Origin: Magicicada septendecula
Lineage: Eukaryota; Arthropoda; Insecta; Hemiptera; Cicadidae
DNA length: 64,000 bases
Assembly (NCBI GenBank): GCA_034769895.1
Contig: JAWRYS010001454.1
Coordinates: 186,001 to 250,000, forward strand
Reading direction: 5' to 3'
Every line of letters starts with the position of its first letter. The first letter of the stretch is position 1. The translations under genes and the position numbers were made by a program. The notes beneath the pieces were generated by a model. It saw only the letters and a list, made by a program, of their open reading frames with translations. It searched no databases and was not told the DNA's origin. Positions 12,250 to 25,100 of the stretch are shown one piece after another.

Positions 12250-12480
12250 CGATTTGCAATAAAATTTTTTATTACTCACATTATTAAAAACGATCGATTT
12301 CGGTCACAGACCATCGTCAGGTCAAACACAGCACATTTGCGGTCACAATATATTAAAACATTCACTATTTACAAAAACGAATTCGCAGACATTGATTAAT
12401 GAACTTCATACGTACGTCGTTGTCCAATGTTTCCCGACAACTGATCTTGTTACAGAGTGTTCATGTTTACATTCCGTTCT
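12250..12480 (-). mobile_element. Penelope-like or LINE 3' tail fragment
   Basis: On the minus strand 12320-12298 reads CTGACGAT, a GGTC/GACC stem around TGT, then GAAA. This CTGANGA..stem..GAAA signature is frequent near the ends of arthropod Penelope-like and related retroelements. No reverse transcriptase remains are adjacent, so this is a 5'-truncated tail at best. The extent is a guess from the local change in composition. Confidence 0.4.
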
Positions 12481-12960
12481 ATACATTATATCAGCTGATT
12501 ACTGAATGTTAATTTTCATTTTGCCGCAATATTTCAAATGTGATATATTAACATTTATTAACATATAATAACTTGTGTTAGTAAACAATAAGTGTGTGTA
12601 TATTATAAATACATCATATTCACATTAGTTATTTATTTAATTATAAAGCACTATCATATTAATTAGTAGTGTTATTAACCGTTATAGAGAGCTGATTCTT
12701 GTGATACACTATGATTACAATACGGACACTTCTTACGTAATAAATGTAAAACTATTTATCTGGTTGAAATTCATACTGTCGGCCGTTTGAGAAAATTCGT
12801 AATTCGTTTGCGCGCAGATATTCCAATTTTCCCGCTAAAATATTACTCTACAAATAATGTTTACTGCGTAAATAATAGACTAACCACTAACCAATGAACT
12901 TTTTTTATCTGACAAATTTTGTTGAAGTATTATTTGCTTTACGTAATTATAAATCTAATT
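12481..12960. other. AT-rich noncoding DNA
   Basis: Nothing recognised before the microsatellite. Confidence 0.5.
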
Positions 12961-12962
12961 CT

Positions 12963-13097
<135 letters not shown>

Positions 13098-13126
13098 GGA
13101 CAGTCAGATACGGGGGATGAGTCACT

Positions 13127-13525
13127 GAATAAACAAATTAATATTTTTGCCTACTGGCTGTGTGATTGATGTGACCGTTTGTGCAAACAGTTCAAGCAAC
13201 GCGTACTGCTAATCCTGCGGCAACTAATGTTGGACAAATCAAACAGATTGTTTTGACAATTTTACGTGTGTTGCTATATAACCGGGTCCTGTGTTCATTC
13301 ATTGTTTGCGTTATAGCAACGGTTCGATATAGGCAGATGACAAACAAACGCCCATTACAAAGAGAACTCGCAATCTGTAGTAACGCTTAACAAAATTTGA
13401 GATTTATAATCTTTTGTAAATTGAATACGTAAAAATGTAAATAATGAAACATAAATTAATTTAGTTGCTTTAACATGTGCAATGGTATAAAGAGGAACAA
13501 ATATTTTTTTCAACAAATTCTTGAA
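13127..13525 (+). repeat. Dispersed ~400 bp repeat, copy 3 of 3
   Basis: Third copy of the repeat at 506 and 5524; it starts about 30 bp after the GA microsatellite. The shared frame is open from 13181 to 13390 (NPAATNVGQIKQIVLTILRV). No domain recognised. Confidence 0.6.
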
Positions 13526-13961
13526 GTAAATGTGCGCCCATTCAATTAGCTTGCAATAGTTAAAGTAGTTACAATGTAACTATGCGTTTCGCTGCTCACA
13601 GTACAATCTTTGGGTTTAAACAATATGAATCATTAAAAACACAGACATTATTAAAACAATTAAAGGGTTAAATTTAGACTAGAATTTGTAGTTATGTATT
13701 TGTAATGGGTTGCTAAATTTATGGCAATCTTGGCTTCATATTTGTAGTAGATTTTGTTGAACAGTAATTCTTTGTAAGGAAATAGAATTTTTTCTTGCAC
13801 CCTTTATATTTCTAAATTTATTTTAAAAACAGGAGTAACCTACTGTAAGTTACAAATTGTTTATTGATGTACGTAAATACCTTTGTTTGAGAACTGATTA
13901 GTTTTTAATAGTTGATCTTTCAACCTGAACAGGGCGGTTGCATACGTGTTGAAGTTTGGTA
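13526..13961. other. AT-rich noncoding DNA
   Basis: Nothing recognised. Confidence 0.5.
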
Positions 13962-15094
13962 CAGTGGCCTCTCTCTTGGATGGGATAGGGTAACGGACGG
14001 ATAATGGAAAAGTCGGTTAACAGAAAGGTAGCTCATTTATGATCGTCGAGAACAAAGAATTGAATAGCCTATATTTGAAGTAGATGTAGGCCTACGTACA
14101 ACCCACTTTGTACTGTATCTAAAAATGAAATACGTACGATAAAATTGGATAAATGGTTTAATTATAATTGCTTTAATTATATGTAAGGGTAATAAATAGA
14201 ACAGTAAATAAAATATATATGGTAGTTTACATGAATGACCTTAATTATGAAAGCAAGAAAGAAATTACGGTCTGCTTTCTTATGGCTCATGTCGGTTCTA
14301 ACTCTTAAAAAAAAAAACAAAGAGTTTACTCTTAAGTAAACTACGAGAAATGAGTAAACTCGTATGTAAGGAGAAAATGAAAGTTGGAACACGAAAACGT
14401 GTTACTTATGTTTTACTGTACAGTTAACCTACCTAAAAACAAACAATTTAATGCATAGTGTACACTTAAACGTTTAAAACCCTCGGATTTATGAGAAAAA
14501 GTCTATCGTTTTCTTTTGTCTAGAGCGCCTTCCCAGCCGCGTGAAAAATTTTTCTTTCTTAATCTTCGTCGGATGCACACTTTTATGATCCTCATTATTA
14601 TTCATTACTGCTTCAATAATTTCATTGTCGTTTATTTCTTTCTCCACATTTTTACTGTAAATTGAACGCACAAACACTGTACGATTTCTTCAAACACGTT
14701 TATAACTGCACGGTGGGTGTCTAAAATAAAACTGATGTTATTAAGCCTAATGGAAAGAGGACAAATGATTAGACACTACCTGACGTGACTCATTTTCAAG
14801 ACTCCAGCTGTTACCTAAATGCTTCTGTTTACAATGTCAGTTCGTCAAAATGCACACTGATTTCTGACACGGTAAAATATTTTAACAGTGGTAATCATTA
14901 AGCATAGTACAGTATTTCATCGTGCATTAATAGAATATAATGTGCGTTCTGTACATATTCCTTACTATAAAATGATTACTAACGTATTATTAGTGTACGT
15001 ATGTATAGTTAATTTTTTCCACCCTCTCTAGTGAAACAGTCGGTTAATGGAATGGTCCGTTAAGGGATCGTCGGTTAAGAGAGAGAGGGCACTG
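13962..15094 (-). mobile_element. pogo/Tigger-like deletion derivative
   Basis: The left end CAGTGGCCTCTCTCTT (13962) and the reverse complement of the right end CAGTGCCCTCTCTCTCTT (ending 15094) form imperfect terminal inverted repeats, and the homology continues inward through a shared TAACGGAC block. Both ends are flanked by TA (13960-13961 and 15095-15096), the target duplication of Tc1/mariner/pogo elements. At 1133 bp it is about half the length of an autonomous element. The interior keeps only a possible C-terminal piece of transposase, so it must have been mobilised in trans if it moved in this form. Confidence 0.7.
14489..14677 (-). pseudogene. Possible pogo transposase C-terminal fragment
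   Basis: A 62-residue minus ORF inside the pogo-like element. It contains DNEIIEAVMNNNEDHK, which resembles the acidic tail of Tigger/jerky-type transposases (a D.EIV..V segment followed by acidic residues), then a basic stretch. The DDE core and the CENP-B-type DNA-binding domain are absent. The location within matching TIRs supports the reading; the similarity alone would be too weak. Confidence 0.4.
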
Positions 15095-15586
15095 TATTCA
15101 AGATTTCATAATATACAAATTACCAAGTTTGTAGGTCGGTAACGTAAATAAGGAAATCGATTTTTAAACATACGTTTCTGCATATTTACCAACCTAGTGT
15201 TTGTGTTCCAGCGTTTTAAAATAGTATACAAGTTCCAATAAACTGGAAATACAGTTACCTTGTTACTGTTGTCTTCTCTGGACATTATGAAAATTTTTTC
15301 TCTACAATGTTAGGTAATATTTATCATCTTCCTTGTAAATCTTTAACAAAAATCTATAAGATGTATACAAATCAAAAAGGAGTGCAAATCTATTTCCATA
15401 ACAACTTGAAACAGAAACAATTTTAGTTATATATGTTGCTAATTCACAAAATAGAGAAATATTAACAACCAGTAAAATAAAGCAAATAATAGTGTTTAGT
15501 ATAAACTGGAGATTAAAACGTTACAAAGCTTAGTATATACGTATTAAAAAAGTCAATTGCTTGCTAAATTACTGTTGCAAAAGCGT
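15095..15586. other. AT-rich noncoding DNA
   Basis: Nothing recognised. Confidence 0.5.
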
Positions 15587-15825
15587 TGAATCCGTTCAGG
15601 CAATAAGTATAAATAAACCCACATTTTAGCGTTCATTCTTCTAAAAATTATGAATTGCAACAATAAATTACGGTAAATTCTTTTTTATGGGAGAGAATAG
15701 TAAGCTAAAAAAGGAAGGAGTGACAAGGGGACACTACTGTTTACGAATCTTACAGATGAGAATCGATTAAACTCCTCCTTTGCCTTCTCATACTTCCAAC
15801 ACAATTTCTTCAAAAGAAAATCGGG
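15587..15825 (+). repeat. Dispersed repeat shared with 40398-40637
   Basis: Shared blocks in order are TTGAATCCG, ATGAATTG.AACAATAA, GGTAAATTCTT.TTTATGGGAG, AAAGGAAGGAGT, GGGGAC.CTAC, TTTACG.ATC and CTCCTCCTTT / TTCCTCCTTT. Orientation is the same and divergence is high. No coding frame or terminal repeats seen. Inside, AAAGGAAGGAGT and CTCCTCCTTT can pair loosely. Confidence 0.6.
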
Positions 15826-17480
15826 AGAACAAACGCTATGATTATTGGTTACCTAAAAAAGTAAATTTGTCTTCATAATTATTTGAAACTTTCATTATTA
15901 AAAGCTATGAAAGAAACTGTAATTTGTTTTAATACAGCAATCGGTATACTCTTCAATAATTTGAAGCTAGAAACTAATAAATACTATTAATATAATTTCC
16001 TTTTCATGACCTTTTAATATTTCATTATTAGTATCATACAAATAAAAGGAAACAATTTATTAGTCTCTTTAAACAACTGAATTAACATTGAGAAATAAAA
16101 ATATTTAAATAAAGACTTGATACTAAATATTCCTTCAGTAGATAACGTTAGGCAAATTAAATAAAACTGTTACAATATCAGTATAATTGTGGTAGGAAAA
16201 AATAATTATAGCTTGTCTTCACCATGACTTACATTTTAACATTACATTTACATACAGAATAATTTATCTTAAAATATACGACTTTCCTATATAGCCTATC
16301 ATTATCCAGAGAGGCTCCAATTGCTTGTGAAATCACCCGTTTTTAACTGAAAGTAACAAACTAAGTTTATATAAGGAAAGACGCGATATTTGTTAGCAAA
16401 ATGTTTAAAATAGTTGATTTTAAATAAATTGTTAACAAAGGAAGTCTACCCCATAGTTAGTTTGAAGGCTTCGTAAAACTATGACTACTCTCACTTTTAT
16501 GATCCACATATGGAAAACAATTATCTGGAGAGCAACAATTTCGTGTATATATTCAAATATAGACAATATTTTTCTAGCGGAAATAGTCTTACATAAAAGT
16601 TATAAATGTGTAAATGAGCAATCAATAACAATTTCTATGTAAGGCATATTCTATTGTTTCACCGCTTTTGAAAACAATCCCACTCTCAATTTTAAACAGG
16701 TTTTATAATTACCTTTACATTTATTTGTTATTTATGCGTTTACGCCATTCACACAAGATTAAGGAAAGCCTGTAATATTTTTCTATAACGCAATTATCCA
16801 TAACAATCATTTCTGTGTAACGAATAAATTGGCTCGTTCCTTCACAGTTTCTACACTAAAAAGGTATCATTTAAACTCTAACTACAACGAAATTTTCTTT
16901 AACAAAGGAAATGCTAGGGGGCCCGTCACACGCATTAAAAAGAAATTTTACTCTATTATTATTAATGCTAGTATAATTCACACCCGTTCGGGTGGCAACT
17001 AGGTGCACATAGAAAGTTGAGACTAAGTACATACAATTTAGAAAATGAAATTAAAATGTATGATATAGGTGCAATATTAAAGCTCCATAAAAGTTAACTT
17101 GTTTATTTAGCTCACGGTTAGAAATGATACGTTTCTATTAACATTTAACAGAATATTTATTTTGTCATACTAATTTTGTTAGTATATGTATTGTATAATT
17201 TACCAAATATTTGACGCGACCACTAACACGCGCGCGCGCAAACAAAACTTAAATTATATTAAAGAATTACTAAATAAATATTAAAATATAAAAGAAGACG
17301 TTATCACGTGTATCACGAACAAGTTAGTTAACTTTAAAGCACGTATGTTTGCAACTCACATTAATATTTAAATGCGTTTATAATAATCTAATTCTCGGTA
17401 CAAATTAATATTAACATGCAACATTTTATAGTGAGTAAAATACTTAGCAACTGCAGTAATATGAATTATAACTATTCATC
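15826..17480. other. AT-rich noncoding DNA
   Basis: No recognised gene or repeat. A short CG alternation (CGCGCGCGCG) sits at about 17229. Confidence 0.5.
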
Positions 17481-17659
17481 GTTAGACGTTTAGTCCGTTC
17501 TCTTGACGGACATCTTCAGAGACGCGGTACCAGAGATCGCAAACGCTCGCATAAGAATAGGAACAAAGACTGTTTTATCCGGTGCACCGGTCTTTGTGGT
17601 TGAGAGTTCAGAGGCGATCACTAACAAATCGAGTTCCTAGCTACTTTCTGTAGCTCATG

Positions 17660-19650
17660 CCTCGTAGTCTTGCCAAAGAAGGGCGACTTGCTCTTTAGGA
17701 GCCCTACAACGGCTTGTTTGTGGTAATCTATACTAGCGCAGTATTCGCCGATGTCGTTTCCAATTATCGTTTGGACATATACAGTACTGGCTTAGTCTTC
17801 ATACAACAGGAGTATCTGTGTTCCTTCTCGCACGCACATAAAATTTGCGTGCAAGACATCTCACGGTTTCGTCAATAGAACGTACACCAAGTCCGCTTTT
17901 TAACAGACGAGAAGAGAATCAAAGGAGAATTTTGGCCGCTAGCCGAAGTCCTCTGGCGTGGATGCTTTGCTACTTCTTTTTATGCGTTACGGCTAAATAA
18001 CGACCGGCAAAGTACGCTTGGTTTCGTTTAATACTTTCCATCTTTCGGTTCAGTACACGAACTAATAGAGCTGGAACTGCAGTCTCAGGACAGCAAAGTC
18101 AGCGTAATGATTGGCAGTAAATGATTATCAGAAATAGCTATCAGAGACTTCAGAATCCTTGGCAGGTCGTTGACGTAGACGGAGAAAAAGAGGGGCCGAG
18201 AACACTCCCTTGAGAGGTTTCGGCAGTGATTCATGTCTTGAAAAAGGTCCAAGACATGCATTGGTATTTATTCATATTATATCTGTATTTGTATTTACTC
18301 TAACGCAGAAGGTCCTCTTCGTAAGAAAGTTAGCGAAAAGATGAAGGTAGCAATTTCGTAGCGGGACTTCTCGAAGTTTGTATAGAATTCCATCGTCCCA
18401 CACTGTGTTCAAGGCTTTCTCTACATATAAGAAACAGCCTACGGTCTGCCCTTTTCGACATCCGGTCACCATTCCGTAATGAATTCTACTAGTCTCATCA
18501 ACTGGTGAGTGGTAGAATTGTCCACACGGGAATCGAACTGTTCGGGAACCAGAAGGTCAAAGTAGTTGATCTCGTACACGACGTTGTCAAGCAACTAGTA
18601 TTTTGAATCGCGATGATTTCAGTTCAGGTCGCCGTCTATGATAATCCTACGGTGACCATCAAAGCGGTATCAAGGTTACCGACAAGAAGTGTAGCTTGGA
18701 GACTTGTAGACGCAGGTCACAACGAGACCCTGCCAAGAGTTCCATTGCTCTCAATGGCGGTGGCCACTACATTGATACGCTGCGGCAAGACGACGAGATG
18801 ATAGCCAATAGAGGCCTCACCGAAATGGCTGTGCCGCCCCCCCTTGTCTGCCGACTGTGTCAACCTGGTACAGCATGTAAATGAGTAACCGATACCTATT
18901 CACTGGGATTACGTCGGTTTCGGATAAGAGAACTACGTTGGATTTGAAGAGAGATCTGAATGATTGAGACCGTCACCATTAATATTCCAAGTCCTGTCTG
19001 GTTAGCTTGGCTAGACTGACACCACTATCATTTGATTAAGAGGTCTTTCCTGAGACACGAATTATAGAAAGCCTATGACGTCAGGGGATTCCACTGTATC
19101 ATATACACCTTCACAGTCAGCGGTTTTAGGCGATCTCGCATGGATCCGAAGGGTGATGCAACATTCTCGATTTTGTAGCTAGCCGGAAAATGTTGACAAT
19201 CTTTGCGTCGTCAATGATTTTGGTTTGGGGCAGTTTGCCTGGAAACTAAAGTCGCGTAAGAGCCAGCTGGTTGGACGGCAGATCGGGTTTCAATGTAAGC
19301 CGCAGGAACAGGGTGTTATATCTTGAAAAGAATCAGGAGAAGCGAAGCGCTGTTACGATTTGTCGGGCTTGGAGCTCCGATTTGTAAGTTTTTTCTTGGG
19401 CTTGGGAAGGAGCTTGGGAGCGAGCATTCGTGGAGGGCACCTTCCTTGTTTTTGCTTTCGTTAATGATACCTATACGTGGATAGCGAGGTAGGGGTAGTG
19501 GTGAGGTTGCCTCTGACTCAAAGGCGGGAGAAGGAAGGTCAACGAAAGTGGAGGGGCTTTGAAGCTCCAACAACAAGATGATTGCTACTTCAGAAAGAGC
19601 ACCTGATTTTGATATGGTGGCAGGACCCTTCTGTCCCTTAGGGGCAGCGG
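17660..19650 (-). pseudogene. Jockey-type endonuclease-reverse transcriptase remnant (ORF2)
   Basis: Readable blocks on the minus strand are, in order: RIIIDGDLN (about 18650-18625), the GDLN motif of the apurinic-type endonuclease; STTHQLMRLVEFITE (about 18510-18460), the RT finger block; VGCFLYVEKALNTVWDDG within 18472-18272, the RT palm block where the first catalytic Asp is replaced (FLDVEKAFD expected, FLYVEKALN seen); TSQGSVLG, then a one-base shift into PLFFSVYVNDLP (about 18222-18150); and LGVRSIDETVRCLARKFY (17895-17835), the RT C-terminus. The YADD block is not legible. The endonuclease C-terminus and RT N-terminus are lost by deletion. Confidence 0.8.
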
Positions 19651-19695
19651 CTGCAGTTGGTGTTGGTTAGGGCTCGCACAGTGCCAGACTTCCCT

Positions 19696-20400
19696 TTAAC
19701 GTCGAGGGTGCCTGTTTGCTAAGTTTGTAGACTTAGTGTTCTTAGCAGGGAGCCGACCATCTACATGATAACTTGGCTGCGGGAGGGGCTCCTGCAGCTT
19801 TCCCTTAATGAGCTCCGCCTTCCAAACCGGACAGGTAGAATTGTTTGTATGACCTTGGCCACTATGTATAGCCTATAGTGGTAATGTTTCTGCCTGCATG
19901 AGGTGCTGTCGCCAGCACTGCAAACAAGTCGGGGCATAATGACAGACATCTGTGTGATGCTCAATATATTGGCACCGATGGCACTGTACTGGTTTGTCCG
20001 GGGAACGGCGGCACGCGAATGGGGAACACGAACAGCCGTGTCAAGGAAAAGACATTATCAGAGGCTCGTACTTCTTGAGATGGGTACGGACAAACGGCAT
20101 TTGCTTTATTGGGGTTAAAGAAGCGTTCAAGCAAACCACAAGTCGCGAAGTTCTAGAAGGATCTCCTCAAAACGATAGGCGTGTAGTTGACAGGTAGAGG
20201 TGAGAATGTATTATGCTGATTGGAAGGGATTTGCAGGAAGTCTTCGACCACGCGGTGACTCTCGACCTGCTTAAAGATAATATTGACAATATAACAATTT
20301 ATGACAATTTACGGTCGCCTTCCTTGTGTATTTCAAGAGCCTCCCTCTACAACCAAGCAAAATACCGCAGAGTCGAGGACAGGACATGAGTTTCTCCAAA
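19696..20400 (-). pseudogene. Jockey-type gag-like ORF1 remnant
   Basis: Minus-strand frames give CHRCQYIEHHTDVC (19984-19940), a perfect C-x2-C-x4-H-x4-C zinc knuckle, followed by a second, broken knuckle (CLQCWRQH) and then CPVWKAELIKGKLQ (19834-19793), a hallmark of the gag zinc-knuckle region of jockey/X/BS-type LINEs. A stop codon follows at 19698. Upstream toward 20150 there is weak similarity to the pre-zinc-knuckle domain (PVRTH..YEPL). This protein normally binds element RNA in the particle. Internal stops show it is dead. Confidence 0.75.
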
Positions 20401-20450
20401 CAAAATATGAATAGAAGTGTTTAACTTGATAGAACAGTCTTAGTTCCTAC

Positions 20451-22044
20451 GCGGGCGTATGTGATCTCTCTTCCCGCGCCACTGAAATGTTCGTTATGGG
20501 TATGGACGAAGAGTCTACGCGGTGCAGCATGTTTAACGTTATTTGTATAAGAAATACATAAACAATAAAATCACTAGTTAATATCTGTGTAACTTTAAAT
20601 TCGTGTAAGAAATATTAAGTTACTAGTTACTGCTCATCTAATTATAGTATGCTTTTAACTTTCACTTAAAATAGTTGTTGCGGCATTTTCTTTATTCATA
20701 TTTACCATTAGTAGATAAACAATTTTTTTACAGATACATAAGCAATTGTTTCTTCTTCTTCTTATGTGATTGTTTTTCCCTCTTCTTTCATTTTATAGTC
20801 GTCGATTTTTCCTCTTTAAATAATTTTCCTTAGTCACTGGTTTCAACTTAGATACAACTATCGTCTCCTAAGATAAACACTTCTTCCTTTTCAGTTACTC
20901 CTTGTGTCGTCCCAATATACATATACTTTCCAGTTTTTTTTTCACATATACAAAAGAGAGGGTCGTTTTTATTTTCTGGCAATCAGTGCCCTGGGAATGT
21001 CACTTCATTGATCGGTTAAGCCATTGATTACTTTTACATGACTGTCACCTTAGCTTAGAAGAAAACCATCTTCCCATAAGAAACCAAGATATATATTTTT
21101 TTCAAGTATACTGGAAATTTGTGATCGTTCATAATGTCCATTAAGGTATGTGCATTTATACGCACATGTATTTAACGATATTTGAATTTGTGTGTGTATG
21201 CGTGCGTGCGTGCGGGGTCGTATGTAGTGTAGAAATTATTGATTTTTCTCTGTGTCCGTCCATGAGTGAGTACCGCCGTTCACGTTGATTGGTGTTTTGT
21301 CATTTGGCCGCGGTCGAGTTTTCAATTAAACTACGAAGCGTGTTTGCACAAAAACTTTTACGGCGGTTACTAACTATTATCGCACGGAAATTTCCCACAA
21401 ATAACAGCATCAACCAGAATTATGATCCACGTCCACATTTACCCAGAACATGACAATCACTCTTCAGCATAAATAAGTTCTCCATGGGACCTTTCATTGG
21501 TCTTGGTACCTTTTATTACCTTGTTCTGACATTTGGTTACATGAAAATACATTTTTTATTAAAAGCTTTGTGTTTGAAATCTAAAAGAAAATTACACGAA
21601 ACATTACTGTTTAAATATCAATTATTAATATGTTTGGTAACACTTTGGGATATAGAATTAGGCTACTTTTTTGGGACAACATTTGTTCTTGAAGACAATA
21701 AATATTATCGAACTGTGTTTCGGCTTTCCGATCTAATATCCAGTGACTGCGTCTTCTAAACGATATTGTTAAGTAAAACCATTAATCTTTCCTGTGCATA
21801 GAAGTATGTTTTTTACTTGTATGGACCTTATTACGTAACTATTAAAATTATAATGTAATCAACACATTTCTGGTAAACACATTTCTTTACTTATTACAAA
21901 ATTTGATTATTCTTACGACATATTTGGGTATAGACCTATCTATATTTCTCTTAAATCTTAATAATATACTTACTGCGTTCCTTGGAAATGGTTTCAGAAT
22001 GTGTATTGATATATACTTCTGTGTTATTCAATTGAAGATTAAAA
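20451..22044. other. Noncoding DNA
   Basis: Nothing recognised apart from a short CTT run near 20749 and a TGCG run near 21205. The 91-residue ORF at 21484-21759 has no recognised domain; it is not excluded as a small exon, but nothing supports it. Confidence 0.4.
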
Positions 22045-22184
22045 TTTGGATAAAATTATTTCTACTTTGATAATACTATTTTTTATAATGCATTACATTT
22101 TGGCTGTTATATGCTTTGGATAAAATTATTTCTACTTTGATAATACTATTTTTTATAATGCATTACATTTTTGCTGTTATATGC
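22045..22184. repeat. 70 bp tandem duplication, 2 copies
   Basis: Units 22045-22114 and 22115-22184 are identical except for one base (TTTTGGCTG versus TTTTTGCTG). This indicates a recent local duplication. Confidence 0.97.
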
Positions 22185-25100
22185 TAACACTCTTCTACAC
22201 AGGCAGTATTGTACAAGTCTTGTATATATAACATTCTTATATTTATAATACTAAGTTCTTTGCTCATAACTTACAATGGTTAAGGTAAACAGTTAACAAT
22301 CATAGCAAATGTTTAAATCTTCTTTATAGTATCAATAAAACACTTAAAAATAAAGAGAGGCCGAATGACAAATTTATGTTTACTAAACTTTTAGATGCCT
22401 GTGTTTGTTTTATATGTCTAGTGATGATACATTGAGCATGAACACTGACAACAATGTACACACTTCCTGGGTAAAGTTCCTAGAAGGAATGACAAATTTA
22501 TAAATAAAACATTAAATACGGTCTGAATATATATACATAATATCAGAAAATGTTTTTAGTTATAGACAAATTGGAAAACTTATATAGAACGGAGGAGTAA
22601 CGAATGATTGCTAACAGGTTGCTAGACAACCCAAAAGCAAAACAGTAGTACGAATAAATAAAAAAGGTTGTCAGATTTATAAAGACATAATAAGCGAAAA
22701 CTAAACTATAATAGTAATGTAATCATTATGGTGATAAATAGCCTTAACATATTGTCCTGTAACTTACACTTCTGATTGTTTTTACGTACAGAATTCTAAT
22801 GCAATGGGTTCCTAATTGTTTAGAAACGCACCTTTAAAATATAATATAGCTTAAAATTAAGGGGCACTCTTAAACGCACTCCTTAAAATATAGCTTAATA
22901 TAATTAAAGGTAAACATAGAGTCGGCCTTGTAGTGTAGACGGTTGTTTAACTAAACACCTCTTTTATTTAATACTTTTTGAATTGTCATTGTAATGAAAC
23001 ATCTGTAGTCTTATTCTCGACAGTCTAAATTAGACAATTTATTGATGACAATTATTCTTATTTACAGCTGGCTTAAGTAAAATATTATTGGTCTTAACGC
23101 CTCCATAATTGTGCTGTGTTTTCATGCATGCATAGTCCAGCCTTAATTGGTTTCAGCGGTGTTTGTTGTAAATGCATTTGTTTCTTGTGCATTTTGCAAA
23201 GATTGCCGAAACAACTTTTTGCGATTACGAAAACAGAATATATGAGTACTTGGAACATATATTCCTAGCAATTTGTAGTGTTAGTGTTGCAGTTGTTTAA
23301 GCAACAATAAATTATATTAACAGTTCATCCACCTTATATAAAATATAAAAGCAAATAATATGGAAAATGTACATTTATTTTTTTTAGTACAATGAGGATA
23401 AAAAGTCTTGTTACATCGTAATCCATTTAGACGATTCTATATCCTACAAAGTAAGGAGCATATAAACGTTCATGTATAACTGTACACTTTTTTATTCATT
23501 ATCATATTAACAAAAAAAATATTTATTATTTCTTAGCAGTTTTATTCACTAATACGGGGTAATTTAGGACGTTATCACCGTGTCGATTCAGTACAAATAA
23601 CAATAATTCTTTTATCTACGGATACAGTTGTCATGATATAGGCCTACATCTTACTACAAAACAATTTATATCACCACACATCTTATCATGTATTTCTTTC
23701 ATATTTACCTCGACTGGAAGTTTGTACTTTCCAATATGACGGTGACCAAGTTAGATCAGATAAGCAGTCATTAATATTCAAATATTTTACCAGTGACTAA
23801 CTTCTATTGTCGTTTTATGAATACAATATCTGATATTAATAACGACGTTAAAACAATTATAACTATTCTATTTACTTTCAATACAAGAGAAAATGAATAA
23901 TATTTTATCATCCAAATATTTATGTTACTAATAATTTTAACGTATATTAGTAGGCCTACATTATTTTATCAGTTTAAAATCTTTACTAGCATATCTTTAC
24001 TTTACTGGCACATATAGAGAACCATCGGCAGGTCTGTCGCTGACGAATTTTAATGCGGGAACTTGATGAAATCATTTGAGACCAATTTAGATGCTGAGCC
24101 ATCCAAAAAGCGCTAGATGAAGTTTTCTCCGTAATATCAACAGCTGACGATCTCGCGGAGGCTTTCTGTACGGAACTGCGGATTGCACGAATACTGCCAC
24201 TTCTTGGCAAAAAAAGACCACTACAACGTCGCAGCTTCTGTTTATAAGTTACTGCCAGTGGCACAAGAAAGACCATAACGAGTATGTGGAATTTTCTAGA
24301 AATATGTACGTAATATTGTATAAACGATTCATTAGTAATCACTGAATTTTGTCACACACACAGACCAGAAAACGTATCTTGACACACATCGTCATTTATT
24401 GAAAAACATTCTTGTTTCAACTGTAATATAATGAAACAACTGTAATGTTCTTGTTTCATGTTATATTAATAACATTAATTTGTAATAGTTTTACTAAACA
24501 CCACTTTACTTTAGTGGTGTTACTTGACGAGTCCTATTCATAAGTTCTTATAACTCTTAAAAATTCAGCCATATTTATTTACATCTGGAATATCATGGGT
24601 AAGCTTAGAATACATTCTCTTATTTCTGGGACACGATGATGTTATCCTGTGTGTGTGGGTGTGTGTAACATGTTCCGTCCCGTATAAAATATAATTTTTC
24701 AGGAAGAAGAGTATAGTAAAACGAATTAATTAAATTTGAGAAAGAATTGTATTATCTTTCATTAAAAAAACCAAAAAGTAATATTTTGAGTATGTCCTTC
24801 AATAGACGTGAGGAATAACCTACATAGAAAAATCAACATAATAACATATATTAACAGGATAATACTGCAGATAAAAATATAATTTTAATTTCAACTAAAA
24901 TAAAAACGTTTGTTTGAAATTTAATGACGCACAAAAGAATAATAAATCAAGCAACTTAATTAACCAAATTTGAATATTTTGAAAATTAGAACTGACGCTA
25001 CAAGGAACCGAAATGCAACGTGTAAATATTTGAGTACCTAGTGGGTACAACGCACTTTTAATTATTACAGGGTTCATATTGAATTACTCAGATTTCATTC

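Larger units (their letters stand above)
17481..20450 (-). mobile_element. Decayed jockey-clade LINE
   Basis: A GC-richer block in which gag-type zinc knuckles, endonuclease, reverse transcriptase palm and RT C-terminus can be read in order on the minus strand with many stops and frameshifts. Total length (~3 kb) is short for a two-ORF jockey element (usually 4-5 kb), explained by internal deletions between endonuclease and RT and within RT. The 3' end carries a CTGAAGAT..GTCCGT/ACGGAC..TAAA motif (17519-17487). The 5' end is not defined. Confidence 0.8.
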
